Shown in pieces: positions 10,014-20,247 of a DNA stretch of 64,000 nt. This DNA comes from Flagellimonas yonaguniensis. Lineage in GTDB: Bacteria > Bacteroidota > Bacteroidia > Flavobacteriales > Flavobacteriaceae. Within the stretch, counting starts at the first letter, position 1. The number at the start of each line of letters is the position of its first letter. The notes beneath the pieces were generated by a model. The model ran no database searches, was not told the DNA's origin, and worked only from the letters and a program-made list of their open reading frames with translations. A program made the position numbers and the translations under genes. The DNA lies in the NCBI RefSeq assembly GCF_029193885.1, contig NZ_JARFVB010000002.1, positions 124,001 to 188,000 on the forward strand. The letters run 5' to 3'.

Positions 10014-13000
10014 CTACTCTTCCAAACGGATATCCAAGCCCAAACCTTTAAGTTCATGCATCAATACGTTGAAAGATTCTGGTAACCCAGGTTCTGGCAT
10101 GGTCTCACCTTTTACGATGGTCTCATAGGTCTTGGCCCTTCCGATAACATCATCCGACTTAACGGTCAATATTTCCCTAAGGGTGGATGATGCGCCGTAG
10201 GCCTCGAGTGCCCAAACCTCCATCTCTCCAAAACGCTGACCACCAAACTGAGCCTTACCACCCAATGGTTGCTGTGTGATCAATGAGTATGGTCCGATAG
10301 ATCTAGCGTGCATCTTGTCTTCCACCATGTGTCCTAGTTTCAACATGTAGATGACACCAACGGTTGCACGTTGGTCGAAACGCTGACCTGTTCCTCCGTC
10401 ATATAGGTAGGTATGTCCGAATCTCGGCACACCTGCTTCATCGGTAAGCTTATTGATCTCATCCAAGGATGCACCATCGAAAATCGGGGTCGCATATTTC
10501 TGACCCAATTTTTGTCCGGCCCAACCCAATACGGTTTCATAAATCTGACCAATGTTCATCCTTGATGGTACACCTAGTGGGTTCAATACTATGTCCACTG
10601 GGGTTCCATCTTCCAAGAATGGCATATCCTCTTGACGAACGATACGGGCAACAATACCTTTGTTACCGTGACGACCTGCCATTTTATCACCAACTTTAAG
10701 CTTACGCTTTTTAGCGATGTAAACTTTGGCCAACTTCATGATACCAGCAGGAAGTTCATCTCCTACAGAGATGGTAAACTTGTCCCTTCTAAGGTTACCT
10801 TGAATATCGTTCAACTTGATTTTATAGTTGTGCAACAAGTCTGCGACCAATGCATTGGTTGCATCATCTGTTGTCCAGCTTCCTCCAACCAAGTGAGCGA
10901 AATCGTCAACGGCGTTCAACATTTTAATGGTGTATTTCTTTCCTTTTGGAAGTACTTCCTCACCCAAATCGTTGATTACCCCTTGTGATGTTTTTCCGCT
11001 GATCAAACTGAACAATTTCTCGATCAATTCATCCTTAAGTTGTTGGAACTTCACCTCGTAGTCCATCTCCAATCTAGCGATGGCCTCTTTATCTTCAGAA
11101 CGTTTTCTCTTGTCCTTGATGGAACGGGAGAACAATTTCTTATCGATTACCACACCTCTCAATGATGGAGAAGCTTTTAAGGAAGCATCTTTAACGTCAC
11201 CTGCTTTATCACCAAAGATGGCACGCAACAGTTTTTCTTCCGGAGTTGGATCAGACTCTCCTTTTGGAGTAATCTTACCGATCAAAATATCTCCAGGCTT
11301 CACTTCGGCACCGATACGGATCATACCGTACTCGTCCAAATCCTTTGTTGCTTCTTCGGATACGTTCGGAATATCGTTTGTCAATTCCTCAGCACCCAAT
11401 TTGGTATCCCTTACTTCCAAGGAATACTCATCCACGTGGATAGAGGTAAAGATATCCTCACGAACAACTTTTTCAGAAATCACGATCGCATCCTCAAAGT
11501 TGTATCCTTTCCAAGGCATAAAAGCAACCTTCATGTTTCTACCCAAGGCCAATTCACCTTTTTCGGTAGCATAACCTTCACAAAGTACCTGACCTTTTTT
11601 CACCTTGTCGCCTTTTCTTACGATTGGCTTCAAGTTGATGCTGGTCCCTTGGTTTGTTTTTCTAAACTTCACCAATTGGTAAGTTTTTGCATCATCGTCA
11701 AAGCTTACCAAGCGCTCTTCGTCGGTCCTTGTATATTTTATTGTGATTTTCTGTGAATCCACATATTCCACAACTCCATCTCCTTCTGCATTGATCAATA
11801 CTCGGGAATCCGTGGCAACTTGTCTTTCCAAACCTGTACCTACGATTGGAGAATCCGGTCTCAACAATGGAACAGCTTGACGCATCATGTTCGATCCCAT
11901 CAAGGCACGGTTCGCATCATCGTGCTCCAAGAAAGGGATCAAGGATGCGGAAATGGAAGCAATCTGATTCGGTGCAACGTCGGTGTACTTTACCTCTGTT
12001 GGATCCACTACCGGGAAATCACCTTCTTCACGGGCAATTACCTTTTCCCTTTCAATTGTACCATCTTCTGCCAATGGAATGTTGGCTTGGGCAATCTTCA
12101 TTCCTTCTTCTTCCTCTGCACTTAGGTAGATATGGTTTTTCGTATCTACTTTTCCATCTTCTACTTTACGATAAGGAGTTTCCAAGAAGCCCATATTGTT
12201 CACCTTGGCAAATACGGACAATGAAGAAATCAAACCAATGTTCGGTCCTTCAGGTGTCTCGATAGGACACAACCTTCCGTAGTGTGTATAGTGAACGTCA
12301 CGCACCTCGAAACCTGCTCTTTCACGAGAAAGACCTCCTGGTCCAAGTGCGGACAATCTTCTTTTGTGTGTAATCTCTGCCAACGGGTTGGTCTGGTCCA
12401 TGAACTGGGACAACTGGTTGGTTCCAAAGAAAGAGTTGATCACAGAAGACAATGTCTTCGCGTTGATCAAATCAATCGGAGTAAACACCTCGTTGTCACG
12501 TACGTTCATACGCTCACGGATGGTACGTGCCATACGTGCCAAACCTACACCGAACTGTGAGGACAATTGCTCACCTACGGTTCTTACACGACGGTTGGAC
12601 AAGTGATCAATATCATCAATCTCCGCTTTGGAGTTGATCAACTCGATCAAATACTTGATGATGGTAATGATATCTTCCTTTGTCAACACTTGTTTGTCCA
12701 TTCCGATATCCAAGCCCAACTTCTTGTTCATTCTGTATCGACCTACCTCACCTAAGTTGTAACGTTGGTCGGAGAAGAACAATTTATCGATGATACCACG
12801 AGCTGTCTCTTCATCTGGCGGCTCGGCATTACGCAATTGTCTATAGATATGCTCTACCGCTTCTTTTTCAGAGTTGGTAGGGTCTTTTTGCAAAGTGTTG
12901 TGGATAATGGCGTAATCGGATTGTGCATTGTTCTCCTTGTGAAGCAAAATGGTCTTCACGTCGGCATCAATGATCTCATCGATGTGCTCCTTTTCCAAAA

Positions 13001-13823
13001 CGGTATCACGATCAAGTACAATCTCGTTTCTTTCGATGGAAACCACTTCTCCTGTATCCTCGTCCACGAAATCCTCATGCCATGTGTTCAACACCCTTGC
13101 GGCCAATTTACGGCCCAATACTTTTTTAAGTCCGGATTTGGAAACTTTTACTTCTTCCGAAAGGTCGAAGATTTCCAAAATATCCTTGTCCCTTTCAAAG
13201 CCAATGGCACGGAACAAAGTGGTTACCGGTAATTTTTTCTTCCTATCGATATAGGCATACATCACCGAGTTGATATCGGTAGCGAATTCAATCCAAGATC
13301 CTTTGAAAGGAATTACCCTGGCTGAATATAGTTTTGTTCCATTTGCGTGGAAAGACTGTCCAAAGAAAACCCCTGGAGATCTGTGCAACTGGGATACTAC
13401 AACACGTTCCGCCCCGTTGATTACAAAGGTCCCACTAGGAGTCATGTAAGGGATGGTACCCAAATACACATCCTGAACGATAGTTTCGAAATCTTCGTGC
13501 TCCGGATCGGTACAATATAGCTTTAAACGTGCCTTAAGTGGTACGCTATAGGTAAGTCCACGTTCGATACATTCTTGAATGGAATATCTTGGTGGATCTA
13601 TGAAGTAATCCAAAAACTCAAGTACAAACTGGTTTCTGGTATCTGTGATTGGAAAATTCTCCATGAAGGTGTTGTAGAGACCTTCGTTTCCTCTTTCGTC
13701 AGATTTAGTTTCAAGCTGGAAAAAGTCTTGGAACGATTTTATCTGAATGTCCAAGAAATCCGGGTATTCCGGTATGTTCTTAGCGGATGCGAAATTAACT
13801 CTTTCAATAGTGTTTGTGAACAT
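10014..13823 (-). CDS. rpoB: DNA-directed RNA polymerase subunit beta
   Basis: The 1269-residue beta subunit contains the fork-loop/rifampicin region [20 protein letters not shown] and LSALGPGGL, then [16 protein letters not shown], the [10 protein letters not shown] motif, and the C-terminal [18 protein letters not shown] clamp sequence. The residues equivalent to E. coli D516, H526 and S531 are D, H and S, so no common rifampicin-resistance substitution is evident. It follows rplL after a 127-nt spacer with a notable hairpin and precedes rpoC by 39 nt. Confidence 0.99.
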   Translation of the reverse strand: MFTNTIERVNFASAKNIPEYPDFLDIQIKSFQDFFQLETKSDERGNEGLYNTFMENFPITDTRNQFVLEFLDYFIDPPRYSIQECIERGLTYSVPLKARLKLYCTDPEHEDFETIVQDVYLGTIPYMTPSGTFVINGAERVVVSQLHRSPGVFFGQSFHANGTKLYSARVIPFKGSWIEFATDINSVMYAYIDRKKKLPVTTLFRAIGFERDKDILEIFDLSEEVKVSKSGLKKVLGRKLAARVLNTWHEDFVDEDTGEVVSIERNEIVLDRDTVLEKEHIDEIIDADVKTILLHKENNAQSDYAIIHNTLQKDPTNSEKEAVEHIYRQLRNAEPPDEETARGIIDKLFFSDQRYNLGEVGRYRMNKKLGLDIGMDKQVLTKEDIITIIKYLIELINSKAEIDDIDHLSNRRVRTVGEQLSSQFGVGLARMARTIRERMNVRDNEVFTPIDLINAKTLSSVINSFFGTNQLSQFMDQTNPLAEITHKRRLSALGPGGLSRERAGFEVRDVHYTHYGRLCPIETPEGPNIGLISSLSVFAKVNNMGFLETPYRKVEDGKVDTKNHIYLSAEEEEGMKIAQANIPLAEDGTIEREKVIAREEGDFPVVDPTEVKYTDVAPNQIASISASLIPFLEHDDANRALMGSNMMRQAVPLLRPDSPIVGTGLERQVATDSRVLINAEGDGVVEYVDSQKITIKYTRTDEERLVSFDDDAKTYQLVKFRKTNQGTSINLKPIVRKGDKVKKGQVLCEGYATEKGELALGRNMKVAFMPWKGYNFEDAIVISEKVVREDIFTSIHVDEYSLEVRDTKLGAEELTNDIPNVSEEATKDLDEYGMIRIGAEVKPGDILIGKITPKGESDPTPEEKLLRAIFGDKAGDVKDASLKASPSLRGVVIDKKLFSRSIKDKRKRSEDKEAIARLEMDYEVKFQQLKDELIEKLFSLISGKTSQGVINDLGEEVLPKGKKYTIKMLNAVDDFAHLVGGSWTTDDATNALVADLLHNYKIKLNDIQGNLRRDKFTISVGDELPAGIMKLAKVYIAKKRKLKVGDKMAGRHGNKGIVARIVRQEDMPFLEDGTPVDIVLNPLGVPSRMNIGQIYETVLGWAGQKLGQKYATPIFDGASLDEINKLTDEAGVPRFGHTYLYDGGTGQRFDQRATVGVIYMLKLGHMVEDKMHARSIGPYSLITQQPLGGKAQFGGQRFGEMEVWALEAYGASSTLREILTVKSDDVIGRAKTYETIVKGETMPEPGLPESFNVLMHELKGLGLDIRLEE

Positions 13824-13896
13824 CTATGGACAAATTTTGATCGTGAATACTAAGTGGGTTCGTGTACGGCTTTATACACTCCTCATATAAATAGGC

Positions 13897-13926
13897 TAAG
13901 GTCTAACCAAAAATGGAAAGACCTTA
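13897..13926 (-). promoter_or_regulatory. rplL-rpoB intergenic RNA hairpin
   Basis: A perfect 8-bp stem (TAAGGTCT / AGACCTTA) encloses a 2x2 TT/TT internal loop and a further CCA/TGG stem around TTTT. No U-run follows on the minus strand, so it is not a simple terminator. The position matches the attenuator and RNase III site between rplL and rpoB of E. coli. By analogy it may set the ratio of ribosomal protein to RNA polymerase subunits or mark a processing site. Confidence 0.5.
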
Positions 13927-13950
13927 ACCAAGTTCTTATGGGAAAAGCGA

Positions 13951-14334
13951 TTATTTAAGCTCAACTTCTGCTCCTGCTTCTTCCAATGATTTTTTGATAC
14001 CTTCTGCTTCATCTTTAGCAACGCCTTCTTTAACAGCTTTTGGTGCGCTGTCAACGATTTCTTTAGCGTCTTTTAGTCCAAGACCGGTCAATTCCTTAAC
14101 CAATTTTACGACTGCCAATTTAGAACCACCAGCAGCTGTAAGGATTACATCAAATTCTGATTTTTCCTCAGCAGCTTCACCATCACCTCCACCAGCAGCA
14201 GCGCCACCAGCAACGGCTACTGCAGCAGCAGCAGGCTCAATACCATATTCTTCTTTTAAAATGTCGGCCAACTCATTTACCTCTTTTACCGTAAGGTTTA
14301 CCAACTGTTCTGCAAAATCTTTTAAATCTGCCAT
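13951..14334 (-). CDS. rplL: 50S ribosomal protein bL12 (L7/L12)
   Basis: The 127-residue stalk protein has an N-terminal dimerisation domain ([20 protein letters not shown]), an Ala/Gly-rich hinge at ~36-52, and a C-terminal factor-binding domain with [35 protein letters not shown] and KEGV. It recruits translational GTPases. It lies 55 nt downstream of rplJ, as in most bacteria. Confidence 0.98.
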   Translation of the reverse strand: MADLKDFAEQLVNLTVKEVNELADILKEEYGIEPAAAAVAVAGGAAAGGGDGEAAEEKSEFDVILTAAGGSKLAVVKLVKELTGLGLKDAKEIVDSAPKAVKEGVAKDEAEGIKKSLEEAGAEVELK

Positions 14335-14389
14335 TTTTCTATCGTTTAATAAAAATTTTTAAAAATATACTTAGTTTATTGTGCGCGAA

Positions 14390-14908
14390 TTATTCTTTCT
14401 CAGAAAGCGTTTTAAGGATACCTGCCAATTTACCGCCTCCGGACTTAAGTCCAGAAATAACATTCTTGGCTGGCGATTGCAACAATCCAATGATATCCCC
14501 GATAACTTCCTCTTTGGACTTGATGTTAACAAGTGCGTCAAGGTTTTCATCCCCGATGTAAACTGCCTCTTCGATAAAGGCACCTTTCAATACGGGCTTT
14601 TCTGATTTCTTTCTAAAGTTCTTGATAAGTTTCGCAGGTGCGTTCCCTGTTTCGGACAACATCAATGATGTGTTGCCTTTCAATACTTCGGGAAGTTCAC
14701 CGAATTCCTTATCAGAGGCTTCCATTGCTTTTGCAAGCAAGGTGTTCTTAACGACCGCAAGCTTAATGTTCGCCTTGAAACACGCTCTTCTTAAATTAGA
14801 GGTGTCCACGGCATTCAATCCTGATATATCCGCCAAGTAAATGTTTGGATTATCAGCCAACTGTGCAGTCAAGTCTTCTATTACTGTTGCTTTTTCTTCT
14901 CTTGTCAT
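14390..14908 (-). CDS. rplJ: 50S ribosomal protein uL10
   Basis: The 172-residue stalk base protein starts MTREEKATVIEDLTAQLADN and contains the SGLNAVDTSNLRRACFKANI and KVVKNTL-type core, with a C-terminal helix that docks bL12 dimers. It follows rplA by 24 nt. The tight spacing leaves little room for a separate L10 leader structure, so autoregulation may act elsewhere or through coupling. Confidence 0.97.
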   Translation of the reverse strand: MTREEKATVIEDLTAQLADNPNIYLADISGLNAVDTSNLRRACFKANIKLAVVKNTLLAKAMEASDKEFGELPEVLKGNTSLMLSETGNAPAKLIKNFRKKSEKPVLKGAFIEEAVYIGDENLDALVNIKSKEEVIGDIIGLLQSPAKNVISGLKSGGGKLAGILKTLSEKE

Positions 14909-14932
14909 AGTTAAAAAAATTGAACTACCAGT

Positions 14933-15625
14933 CTATTGAACTGCTTTTGGATCTAATTGAACACTAGGACTCATAGTACTGGACAGATAGATACTTTTCA
15001 TGTACACACCTTTTGCAGCGGATGGCTTCATTTTGATCAAGGTATCAATCAATTCCCTTGCATTCCCTGCGATTTTGTCCGCAGAGAAAGAAGCTTTTCC
15101 TATTGCAGCGTGCACAATACCTGTTTTGTCCACTTTAAAGTCGATCTTACCGGCCTTAACATCGGATACTGCCTTGGCAACATCCATAGTCACTGTTCCG
15201 GTTTTTGGATTGGGCATTAAACCTCTAGGACCCAAAATTCTACCTAATGGACCTAGTTTACCCATAACGCTTGGCATAGTGATGATCACATCAACATCGG
15301 TCCAACCGCCTTTGATTTTCTCCAAATATTCGTCCAATCCTACAAAGTCCGCACCGGCTTCTTTAGCTTCTGCTTCTTTGTCCGGAGTCACCAATGCCAA
15401 AACTTTTACGTCTTTACCTGTTCCGTGTGGAAGGGTAACAACGCCACGTACCATTTGATTTGCTTTTCTTGGATCTACACCCAAACGAACTGCCAAATCA
15501 ATGGAAGCGTCAAATTTTACATTGGTTATTTCTTTTACTAAAGCTGATGCCTCTTCCAAGGAATAGAGTTTGTTCTTGTCTATCTTGGCCTGGGCTTCTT
15601 TTTGCTTTTTAGTCAATCTTGCCAT
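14933..15625 (-). CDS. rplA: 50S ribosomal protein uL1
   Basis: The 230-residue product has the L1 core: [37 protein letters not shown], then the domain II sequence [20 protein letters not shown] and the return strand [19 protein letters not shown]. It binds 23S rRNA at the E-site stalk and in other bacteria represses the rplK-rplA mRNA. It lies 20 nt after rplK. Confidence 0.98.
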   Translation of the reverse strand: MARLTKKQKEAQAKIDKNKLYSLEEASALVKEITNVKFDASIDLAVRLGVDPRKANQMVRGVVTLPHGTGKDVKVLALVTPDKEAEAKEAGADFVGLDEYLEKIKGGWTDVDVIITMPSVMGKLGPLGRILGPRGLMPNPKTGTVTMDVAKAVSDVKAGKIDFKVDKTGIVHAAIGKASFSADKIAGNARELIDTLIKMKPSAAKGVYMKSIYLSSTMSPSVQLDPKAVQ

Positions 15626-15645
15626 TTCTTAATTGCTTTCAGATT

Positions 15646-16083
15646 TTAAAAAGGTCTTGGTCCTGCTATTTTCAGACCCATTGATCTCGCAGTACCCGCA
15701 ACCATACTCATTGCAGATTCCACGGTAAAGGCATTAAGATCCGCCATTTTGTCTTCGGCGATCGCTTTTACTTGATCCCAGGTTACTGAACCATTCTTAA
15801 CCCTGTTAGGTTCTCCCGATCCTTTTTTAATCTTAGCCGCTTCCATCAATTGAACTGCCGCAGGTGGTGTTTTTACAACAAACTCGAAAGATTTGTCTTT
15901 GTAAACGGTGATAACAACAGGTAAAACCTTACCTTGTTTGTCCTGTGTACGAGCATTAAACTGCTTACAGAACTCCATGATGTTAACACCAGCAGCACCT
16001 AAGGCGGGTCCAACCGGTGGCGATGGGTTCGCAGCACCTCCCCTAACTTGTAATTTAACTACCTTATCTACTTCTTTTGCCAT
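15646..16083 (-). CDS. rplK: 50S ribosomal protein uL11
   Basis: The 145-residue product begins [20 protein letters not shown], followed by [22 protein letters not shown] (an N-terminal helix/loop bearing thiostrepton-site prolines), and ends with [18 protein letters not shown]. It is part of the GTPase-associated centre. It lies 67 nt downstream of nusG. Confidence 0.98.
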   Translation of the reverse strand: MAKEVDKVVKLQVRGGAANPSPPVGPALGAAGVNIMEFCKQFNARTQDKQGKVLPVVITVYKDKSFEFVVKTPPAAVQLMEAAKIKKGSGEPNRVKNGSVTWDQVKAIAEDKMADLNAFTVESAMSMVAGTARSMGLKIAGPRPF

Positions 16084-16150
16084 TGTTTCTAATTAAATTT
16101 AAAGTGTGTCAATTGGAAGCAACACAGCTTTATATATGTAACAGCTCTTG

Positions 16151-16702
16151 TTATACTTTTTCTACTTGCATATAGCTGAGTTCCAATGGTGTCTTTCTTC
16201 CGAAAATCTTTACCATTACCTCCAGCTTACGCTTTTCTTCATTGATTTTTTCAACGGTTCCATTGAATCCATTGAAAGGTCCATCAATAACCTTAACCGT
16301 TTCACCCAACACAAATGGAATAGCAACATTATCTGTATTGACAGCCAATTCGTCCACTTTCCCCAACATACGGTTCACTTCGGATTTCCTCAATGGAATG
16401 GGATCGCCACCTTTCACTTCGCCCAAGAAACCAATCACATTGGTAATGGAACGAATGATGTGCACCATTTCTCCTCCAAGATTGGCCTTTATCATGATAT
16501 ATCCTGGAAAGTAAACACGCTCTTTGTTGATTTTCTTTCCATTCCTGATCTGAACAACTTTTTCGGTAGGCACTAGAACTTCTTCGAGATAGTCGCCAAA
16601 ACCTGCACGCTCCACCTCGCTTTCAATATAGCCCTTGATCTTGTTCTCTTGACCACTGACCGCTCTAACTACATACCATTTTTTCTCCAGAACCTCAGAC
16701 AT
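16151..16702 (-). CDS. nusG: Transcription termination/antitermination factor NusG
   Basis: The 183-residue protein has the NGN domain (WYVVRAVSGQENKIKGYIE, YFPGYIMIKANLGGEMVHII) and a C-terminal KOW domain starting at VKVIDGPFNGFNGTVEKI. It contacts RNA polymerase and couples it to Rho or ribosomal uS10. It lies 12 nt after secE in the standard secE-nusG-rplKA order. Confidence 0.98.
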   Translation of the reverse strand: MSEVLEKKWYVVRAVSGQENKIKGYIESEVERAGFGDYLEEVLVPTEKVVQIRNGKKINKERVYFPGYIMIKANLGGEMVHIIRSITNVIGFLGEVKGGDPIPLRKSEVNRMLGKVDELAVNTDNVAIPFVLGETVKVIDGPFNGFNGTVEKINEEKRKLEVMVKIFGRKTPLELSYMQVEKV

Positions 16703-16714
16703 ATCGACCGATCT

Positions 16715-16903
16715 TTATCCTATTAATTTTTCAAAATACAATGTGATCAAATTACTGAACAAGGAATCCACACCCCATGTTGCCAAGGCAAACAAGATGG
16801 AAAACACAGCAACGATCACCATAAGATTGGAAGCTTTGCTCCTTTCCAACCAAGTAACATTGTTCTTAAGCTCTTCGAATGATTCCTTTATGTAAGTGAC
16901 CAT
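16715..16903 (-). CDS. secE: Preprotein translocase subunit SecE
   Basis: The 62-residue, single-membrane-span minimal form has an amphipathic N-terminus (MVTYIKESFEELKNNVTWLE), the conserved W-x-x-R/K element (WLERSKASN), then a hydrophobic helix LMVIVAVFSILFALATWGVD. It is an essential part of SecYEG. It lies directly downstream of tRNA-Trp. Confidence 0.96.
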   Translation of the reverse strand: MVTYIKESFEELKNNVTWLERSKASNLMVIVAVFSILFALATWGVDSLFSNLITLYFEKLIG

Positions 16904-16922
16904 ATTATTTGTATTTTACTTG

Positions 16923-16995
16923 CACGGGAGGAGAGACTCGAACTCCCGACACCTGGTTTTGGAGACCAGTGCTCTACCAACTGAGCTACACCCGT
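16923..16995 (-). tRNA. tRNA-Trp (CCA)
   Basis: A 73-nt cloverleaf reads ACGGGTG as the 5' acceptor arm, a D-arm with GCTCAGTTGGTAGAGC, and anticodon stem CTGGT with loop CTCCAAA (anticodon CCA). The T-loop is TTCGAGT and the discriminator base is G. The CCA tail is not encoded. The acceptor arm has one U-U mismatch (6-67). It is embedded between tuf and secE. Confidence 0.95.
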
Positions 16996-17004
16996 TTATA
17001 ATTA

Positions 17005-17045
17005 CACTGAAAGGTATCCCGAGAAAATCGGAACACCCTTGAGTG
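17005..17045 (-). promoter_or_regulatory. Long interrupted hairpin between tuf and tRNA-Trp
   Basis: On the minus strand, CACT, AAGG and TTCCGA pair with TCGGGA, CCTT and AGTG around loop TTTTC, with small internal loops between stems. No U-run follows. It ends about 10 nt before the tRNA-Trp 5' end, so a processing signal separating tuf mRNA from tRNA-Trp is more likely than a terminator. Confidence 0.45.
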
Positions 17046-17067
17046 CAATTTTATAATAATTTGAATC

Positions 17068-18255
17068 TTAATCTAGAATCTCAGTAACCTGACCGGCACC
17101 TACTGTTCTACCACCCTCACGGATAGCGAAACGTAGACCTACGCTACAAGCTACAGGCTGAATCAAATCCACAGTAATTGTCAAGTTATCACCTGGCATT
17201 ACCATTTCAACACCGTCAGGCAAGTTAATGTTACCAGTAACGTCAGTTGTTCTCAAGTAGAACTGAGGACGGTAGTTGTTGTGGAATGGAGTGTGACGTC
17301 CACCTTCTTCTTTTTTCAAGATATATACCTCAGCTTTGAATTTAGCGTGTGGCTTAACAGAACCTGGCTTACAGATTACCATACCTCTTTTAATATCGGA
17401 TTTCTCGATACCTCTCAAAAGAAGACCTACGTTATCACCAGCTTCACCTCTATCCAAAATCTTACGGAACATCTCAACACCAGTAATGGTAGAAGACAAC
17501 TTCTCAGCACCCATACCAATGATATCAACAGCGTCACCTGTGTTGGCAACACCAGTTTCGATACGACCGGTAGCAACGGTACCACGACCAGTAATAGTGA
17601 ATACATCTTCGATTGGCATAAGGAAGTCTTTATCAACTTCACGAGTTGGCTCCTCAATCCAAGAATCAACAGCTTCCATCAACTCCATAACAGTGTCAAC
17701 CCATTTTTGCTCACCGTTCAAAGCACCAAGTGCAGAACCAGCGATAACAGGACCATTGTCACCATCGTACTCGTAGAAAGAAAGCAATTCCCTTACTTCC
17801 ATCTCAACAAGCTCCAATAGTTCTTCATCATCCACCATGTCAACTTTGTTCAAGAAAACAACGATACGTGGAATACCAACCTGACGTCCCAAAAGGATGT
17901 GCTCACGAGTTTGCGGCATTGGACCATCCGTTGCAGCAACAACCAAGATAGCACCGTCCATCTGAGCAGCACCAGTAACCATGTTCTTTACGTAATCCGC
18001 GTGACCAGGACAGTCAACGTGTGCGTAGTGACGGTTTGCTGTTTGGTACTCAACGTGTGAAGTGTTGATTGTAATACCTCTTTCTTTTTCTTCAGGAGCG
18101 TTGTCAATTGAATCAAAGCTTCTTGTTTCAGACAAACCTGCGTTGGCCAATACAGTGGTAATAGCAGCGGTCAATGTAGTTTTACCGTGATCCACGTGTC
18201 CAATGGTACCAATATTTAAGTGCGGTTTGGAACGATCAAAAGTTTCCTTTGCCAT
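17068..18255 (-). CDS. tuf: Elongation factor Tu
   Basis: The 395-residue GTPase delivers aminoacyl-tRNA to the ribosome. The sequence has P-loop [10 protein letters not shown], switch [25 protein letters not shown] and NKVDMVDD, then beta-barrel domains ending [15 protein letters not shown]. It sits between the tRNA-Thr/Gly/Tyr/Thr cluster and tRNA-Trp, as in other Flavobacteriaceae, so tRNA and mRNA share a transcript. Confidence 0.99.
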   Translation of the reverse strand: MAKETFDRSKPHLNIGTIGHVDHGKTTLTAAITTVLANAGLSETRSFDSIDNAPEEKERGITINTSHVEYQTANRHYAHVDCPGHADYVKNMVTGAAQMDGAILVVAATDGPMPQTREHILLGRQVGIPRIVVFLNKVDMVDDEELLELVEMEVRELLSFYEYDGDNGPVIAGSALGALNGEQKWVDTVMELMEAVDSWIEEPTREVDKDFLMPIEDVFTITGRGTVATGRIETGVANTGDAVDIIGMGAEKLSSTITGVEMFRKILDRGEAGDNVGLLLRGIEKSDIKRGMVICKPGSVKPHAKFKAEVYILKKEEGGRHTPFHNNYRPQFYLRTTDVTGNINLPDGVEMVMPGDNLTITVDLIQPVACSVGLRFAIREGGRTVGAGQVTEILD

Positions 18256-18302
18256 TTTAAATAATTTTAATCTTAGTTTATATTAGTGTACAAATCGTTT
18301 TG

Positions 18303-18374
18303 AGCCAATGACGGGATTTGAACCCGTGACCTCTTCCTTACCAAGGAAACGCTCTACCCCTGAGCTACACCGGC
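18303..18374 (-). tRNA. tRNA-Thr (GGT)
   Basis: A 72-nt cloverleaf has acceptor GCCGGTG / CATTGGC, D-arm GCTCAGGGGTAGAGC, anticodon stem TTTCC with loop TTGGTAA (anticodon GGT), T-loop TTCAAAT and discriminator T. It lies immediately upstream of tuf. Confidence 0.96.
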
Positions 18375-18463
18375 CTATGGGTTATCAGGTTTAGAGTTTG
18401 AAAGTTACAAGTCTAGCTCGTCAAAACTTCAACCTTTTTCTTGAAACCAAGTTTCAAGTTTAG

Positions 18464-18536
18464 AGCGGGAGACCGGGTTCGAACCGGCGACATTCAGCTT
18501 GGAAGGCTGACGCTCTACCAACTGAGCTACTCCCGC
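18464..18536 (-). tRNA. tRNA-Gly (TCC)
   Basis: A 73-nt cloverleaf has acceptor GCGGGAG / CTCCCGC, anticodon stem TCAGC / GCTGA with loop CTTCCAA (anticodon TCC) and T-loop TTCGAAC. A perfect 8-bp hairpin (CTTGAAAC-CAA-GTTTCAAG, about 18440-18458) separates it from tRNA-Thr(GGT). Confidence 0.96.
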
Positions 18537-18617
18537 ATTTTTTTTCTGGATTCACATCCAAAGATTCCATTATTTCAAAAAACCTTCTTTCCCAATTGTT
18601 CCGCCGAACAATCTTTG

Positions 18618-18700
18618 TGGGGGGAGCAGGATTCGAACCTGCGAAGGTAAAAACCAACAGATTTACAGTCTGTCCTCGTTGGCCGCTTGAGTATCCCCCC
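18618..18700 (-). tRNA. tRNA-Tyr (GTA)
   Basis: An 83-nt class II tRNA with a long variable arm, as expected for bacterial tRNA-Tyr. Acceptor GGGGGGA / TCCCCCC, anticodon loop centred on GTA in CAGACTGTAAATCTG, T-arm GCAGG-TTCGAAT-CCTGC, discriminator A. Confidence 0.96.
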
Positions 18701-18724
18701 GCCTTATTTTTCAGTATCTTAACG

Positions 18725-18798
18725 AGCCGATAGAGGGACTCGAACCCACGACCTGCTGATTACAAATCAGCTGCTCTAGCCAGCTGAGCTATATCGGC
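18725..18798 (-). tRNA. tRNA-Thr (TGT)
   Basis: A 74-nt cloverleaf has acceptor GCCGATA / TATCGGC, anticodon stem CTGAT / ATCAG with anticodon TGT, and T-loop TTCGAGT. It is the promoter-proximal member of the tRNA-tuf transcript. Confidence 0.96.
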
Positions 18799-18848
18799 AT
18801 TTCACCGCTTTTTATTCACTAAAAAAGCCCGCTATTTCTAACGGACTG

Positions 18849-18880
18849 CAAATGTATAGATATTTATTTTTTTATTCAAA
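18849..18880 (-). promoter_or_regulatory. Promoter of the tRNA-tuf-secE operon
   Basis: On the minus strand TTTG (18877-18880) is followed after 20 nt by TACATTTG (18849-18856), an exact match to the Bacteroidota -33/-7 consensus. Transcription would begin near 18840, about 45 nt before tRNA-Thr(TGT). It is the best promoter in the window. Confidence 0.75.
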
Positions 18881-18901
18881 ACAAATTTGAAAAAAATTTC
18901 A

Positions 18902-19204
18902 TCAAGCTTTTGCCCTTAATTTTTCCTTTTTTTTCACCAATTGTCTTTCCAGGGAACTACAGGCCGAATCCACAGCCTCTTCAAATGACTTACATTGTTT
19001 TTTTACCATGAATTTATCCCGGGGGACAAACACCATGATTTCCACGATCTTATTTTCTTTAGCACTTGTGTTTTCCACTTTTAAATATACATCCGATTCG
19101 ATGACCTTGTCGTAGAACAATTCCAACTTGTCCATTCGTTTTTGGACGAAGTCGATGAGTTTACCATCAGCTGTAAAATTTACCGATTGTGCGTTTACTT
19201 TCAT
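18902..19204 (-). CDS. hpf: Ribosome hibernation-promoting factor, HPF/YfiA family (short form)
   Basis: The 100-residue protein begins MKVNAQSVNFTADGKLIDFV and has the KRMDKLELFYDKVIESDVYL and KKQCKSFEEAVDSACSSLER segments of the S30AE/HPF domain. It binds the 30S decoding region and inactivates ribosomes in stationary phase. No C-terminal dimerisation domain is present, so it is the short type. It lies 55 nt downstream of xerC. Confidence 0.92.
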   Translation of the reverse strand: MKVNAQSVNFTADGKLIDFVQKRMDKLELFYDKVIESDVYLKVENTSAKENKIVEIMVFVPRDKFMVKKQCKSFEEAVDSACSSLERQLVKKKEKLRAKA

Positions 19205-19259
19205 AAGACGAAGTTTTTAGTACTGTCTGTGACAGTGAAGTTAAACAATACAAGAATTT

Positions 19260-20150
19260 TCATTTCTTGTTTCTTGGATGGGCCTTTTGATGTACCTTTT
19301 TCAGTTCAGCAATACTATTGTGCGTGTACACCTGCGTGGATGCCAAACTCGAATGACCCAATAATTCCTTTACGGAGTTTAAATCCGCGCCCCTGTTCAG
19401 CAAGTGGGTTGCAAAGGTATGCCTGAGTATATGTGGACTCTTTTTTACCTTCGGGGACACCAAACTAAAATACTTATTTATAGTTCGATAAACAAGTGTT
19501 TCATAAATTTTAAGACCTTCTTTGGTCAATAACAAATAAGGAGATTCAACCTGGTCATCAAGTTCTGAACGCTTCTTCAAATAATTCTTGATCTGCTCTA
19601 CGGTGGATGGCAACAAGGGCAGGATTCGTTCTTTGTTCCTTTTGCCCAACACTTTTAACACTTGCCCTGTTAGATCAACATCCGACACTTTTAAATTGAC
19701 CAATTCCGCCCTTCGCATACCCGTCGTGTATAAGAGCTCCACAATGAGCTTATCGCGCTCGCCCTCAAAATCATCATCAAAGGGGATTTCGGACAATATA
19801 GCTTCCATTTCCATCTCGGAAAAAGACACCTCCACTTTCTTTTGGGTCTTTAGTGCTCTATGTTTTACCAATGGCGAAATGGCAACATCACCTACCTTCA
19901 ATAAAAATTTATAATAAGCTTGGAGCGAGGATATTTTCCTGTTGATCGTCCTGTTGGACAAACCTTCATCGGAAAGGGCCACTATCCAGTTTCTGATCAA
20001 CGGATAGGAAACCGTTGCAATATTGGACTCCCCATGGTGCTCCCTACAGAAGTCTGCAAAGATTTCAATGTCCTTTTCATAAGCCTTTATGGTATGTTCG
20101 GAGTAATTTTTCTCCAACCTTAAATAGGATATAAAAGCTGATACGGACAT
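19260..20150 (-). CDS. xerC: Tyrosine recombinase XerC
   Basis: The 296-residue protein has an N-terminal core-binding SAM-like domain (SAFISYLRLEKNYSEHTIKAYE). The catalytic residues follow: R in TGMRRAEL, H-x-x-R in SPHILRHTFATH, H in LLGHSSLASTQ and the nucleophile Y in VYTHNS. It resolves chromosome dimers at dif with a XerD partner. Its place between rpsU and hpf next to tuf is typical of Bacteroidota and supports a housekeeping XerC rather than a mobile integrase. Confidence 0.95.
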   Translation of the reverse strand: MSVSAFISYLRLEKNYSEHTIKAYEKDIEIFADFCREHHGESNIATVSYPLIRNWIVALSDEGLSNRTINRKISSLQAYYKFLLKVGDVAISPLVKHRALKTQKKVEVSFSEMEMEAILSEIPFDDDFEGERDKLIVELLYTTGMRRAELVNLKVSDVDLTGQVLKVLGKRNKERILPLLPSTVEQIKNYLKKRSELDDQVESPYLLLTKEGLKIYETLVYRTINKYFSLVSPKVKKSPHILRHTFATHLLNRGADLNSVKELLGHSSLASTQVYTHNSIAELKKVHQKAHPRNKK

Positions 20151-20190
20151 ATATCAAAGGTAGCAATTAGGATGCGTATGGATATAAAAC

Positions 20191-20222
20191 GAAAAATCCC
20201 GCTCCAATATTGGAACGGGATT
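20191..20222 (-). terminator. rho-independent terminator after rpsU
   Basis: AATCCCG / CGGGATT (20195-20222) encloses a TCCAATATTGGA inner palindrome, with one C-A mismatch between the two stems. It is followed on the minus strand by TTTTTC-GTTTT. It lies between rpsU and xerC, so xerC probably has its own promoter. Confidence 0.85.
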
Positions 20223-20247
20223 GATATATTTTGTAAAAGCGGTAGCC

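Noticed and set aside
5583-13853. Many plus-strand open frames of 60-170 codons opposite rpoC and rpoB
   Set aside because: All are antisense to highly conserved subunits and show no domain, start context or codon pattern of their own.
19260-20150. XerC-like recombinase as the integrase of an integrated element
   Set aside because: Despite the nearby tRNA genes, the context (rpsU, hpf, tuf) is conserved housekeeping. No attachment-site duplication or phage genes are seen.
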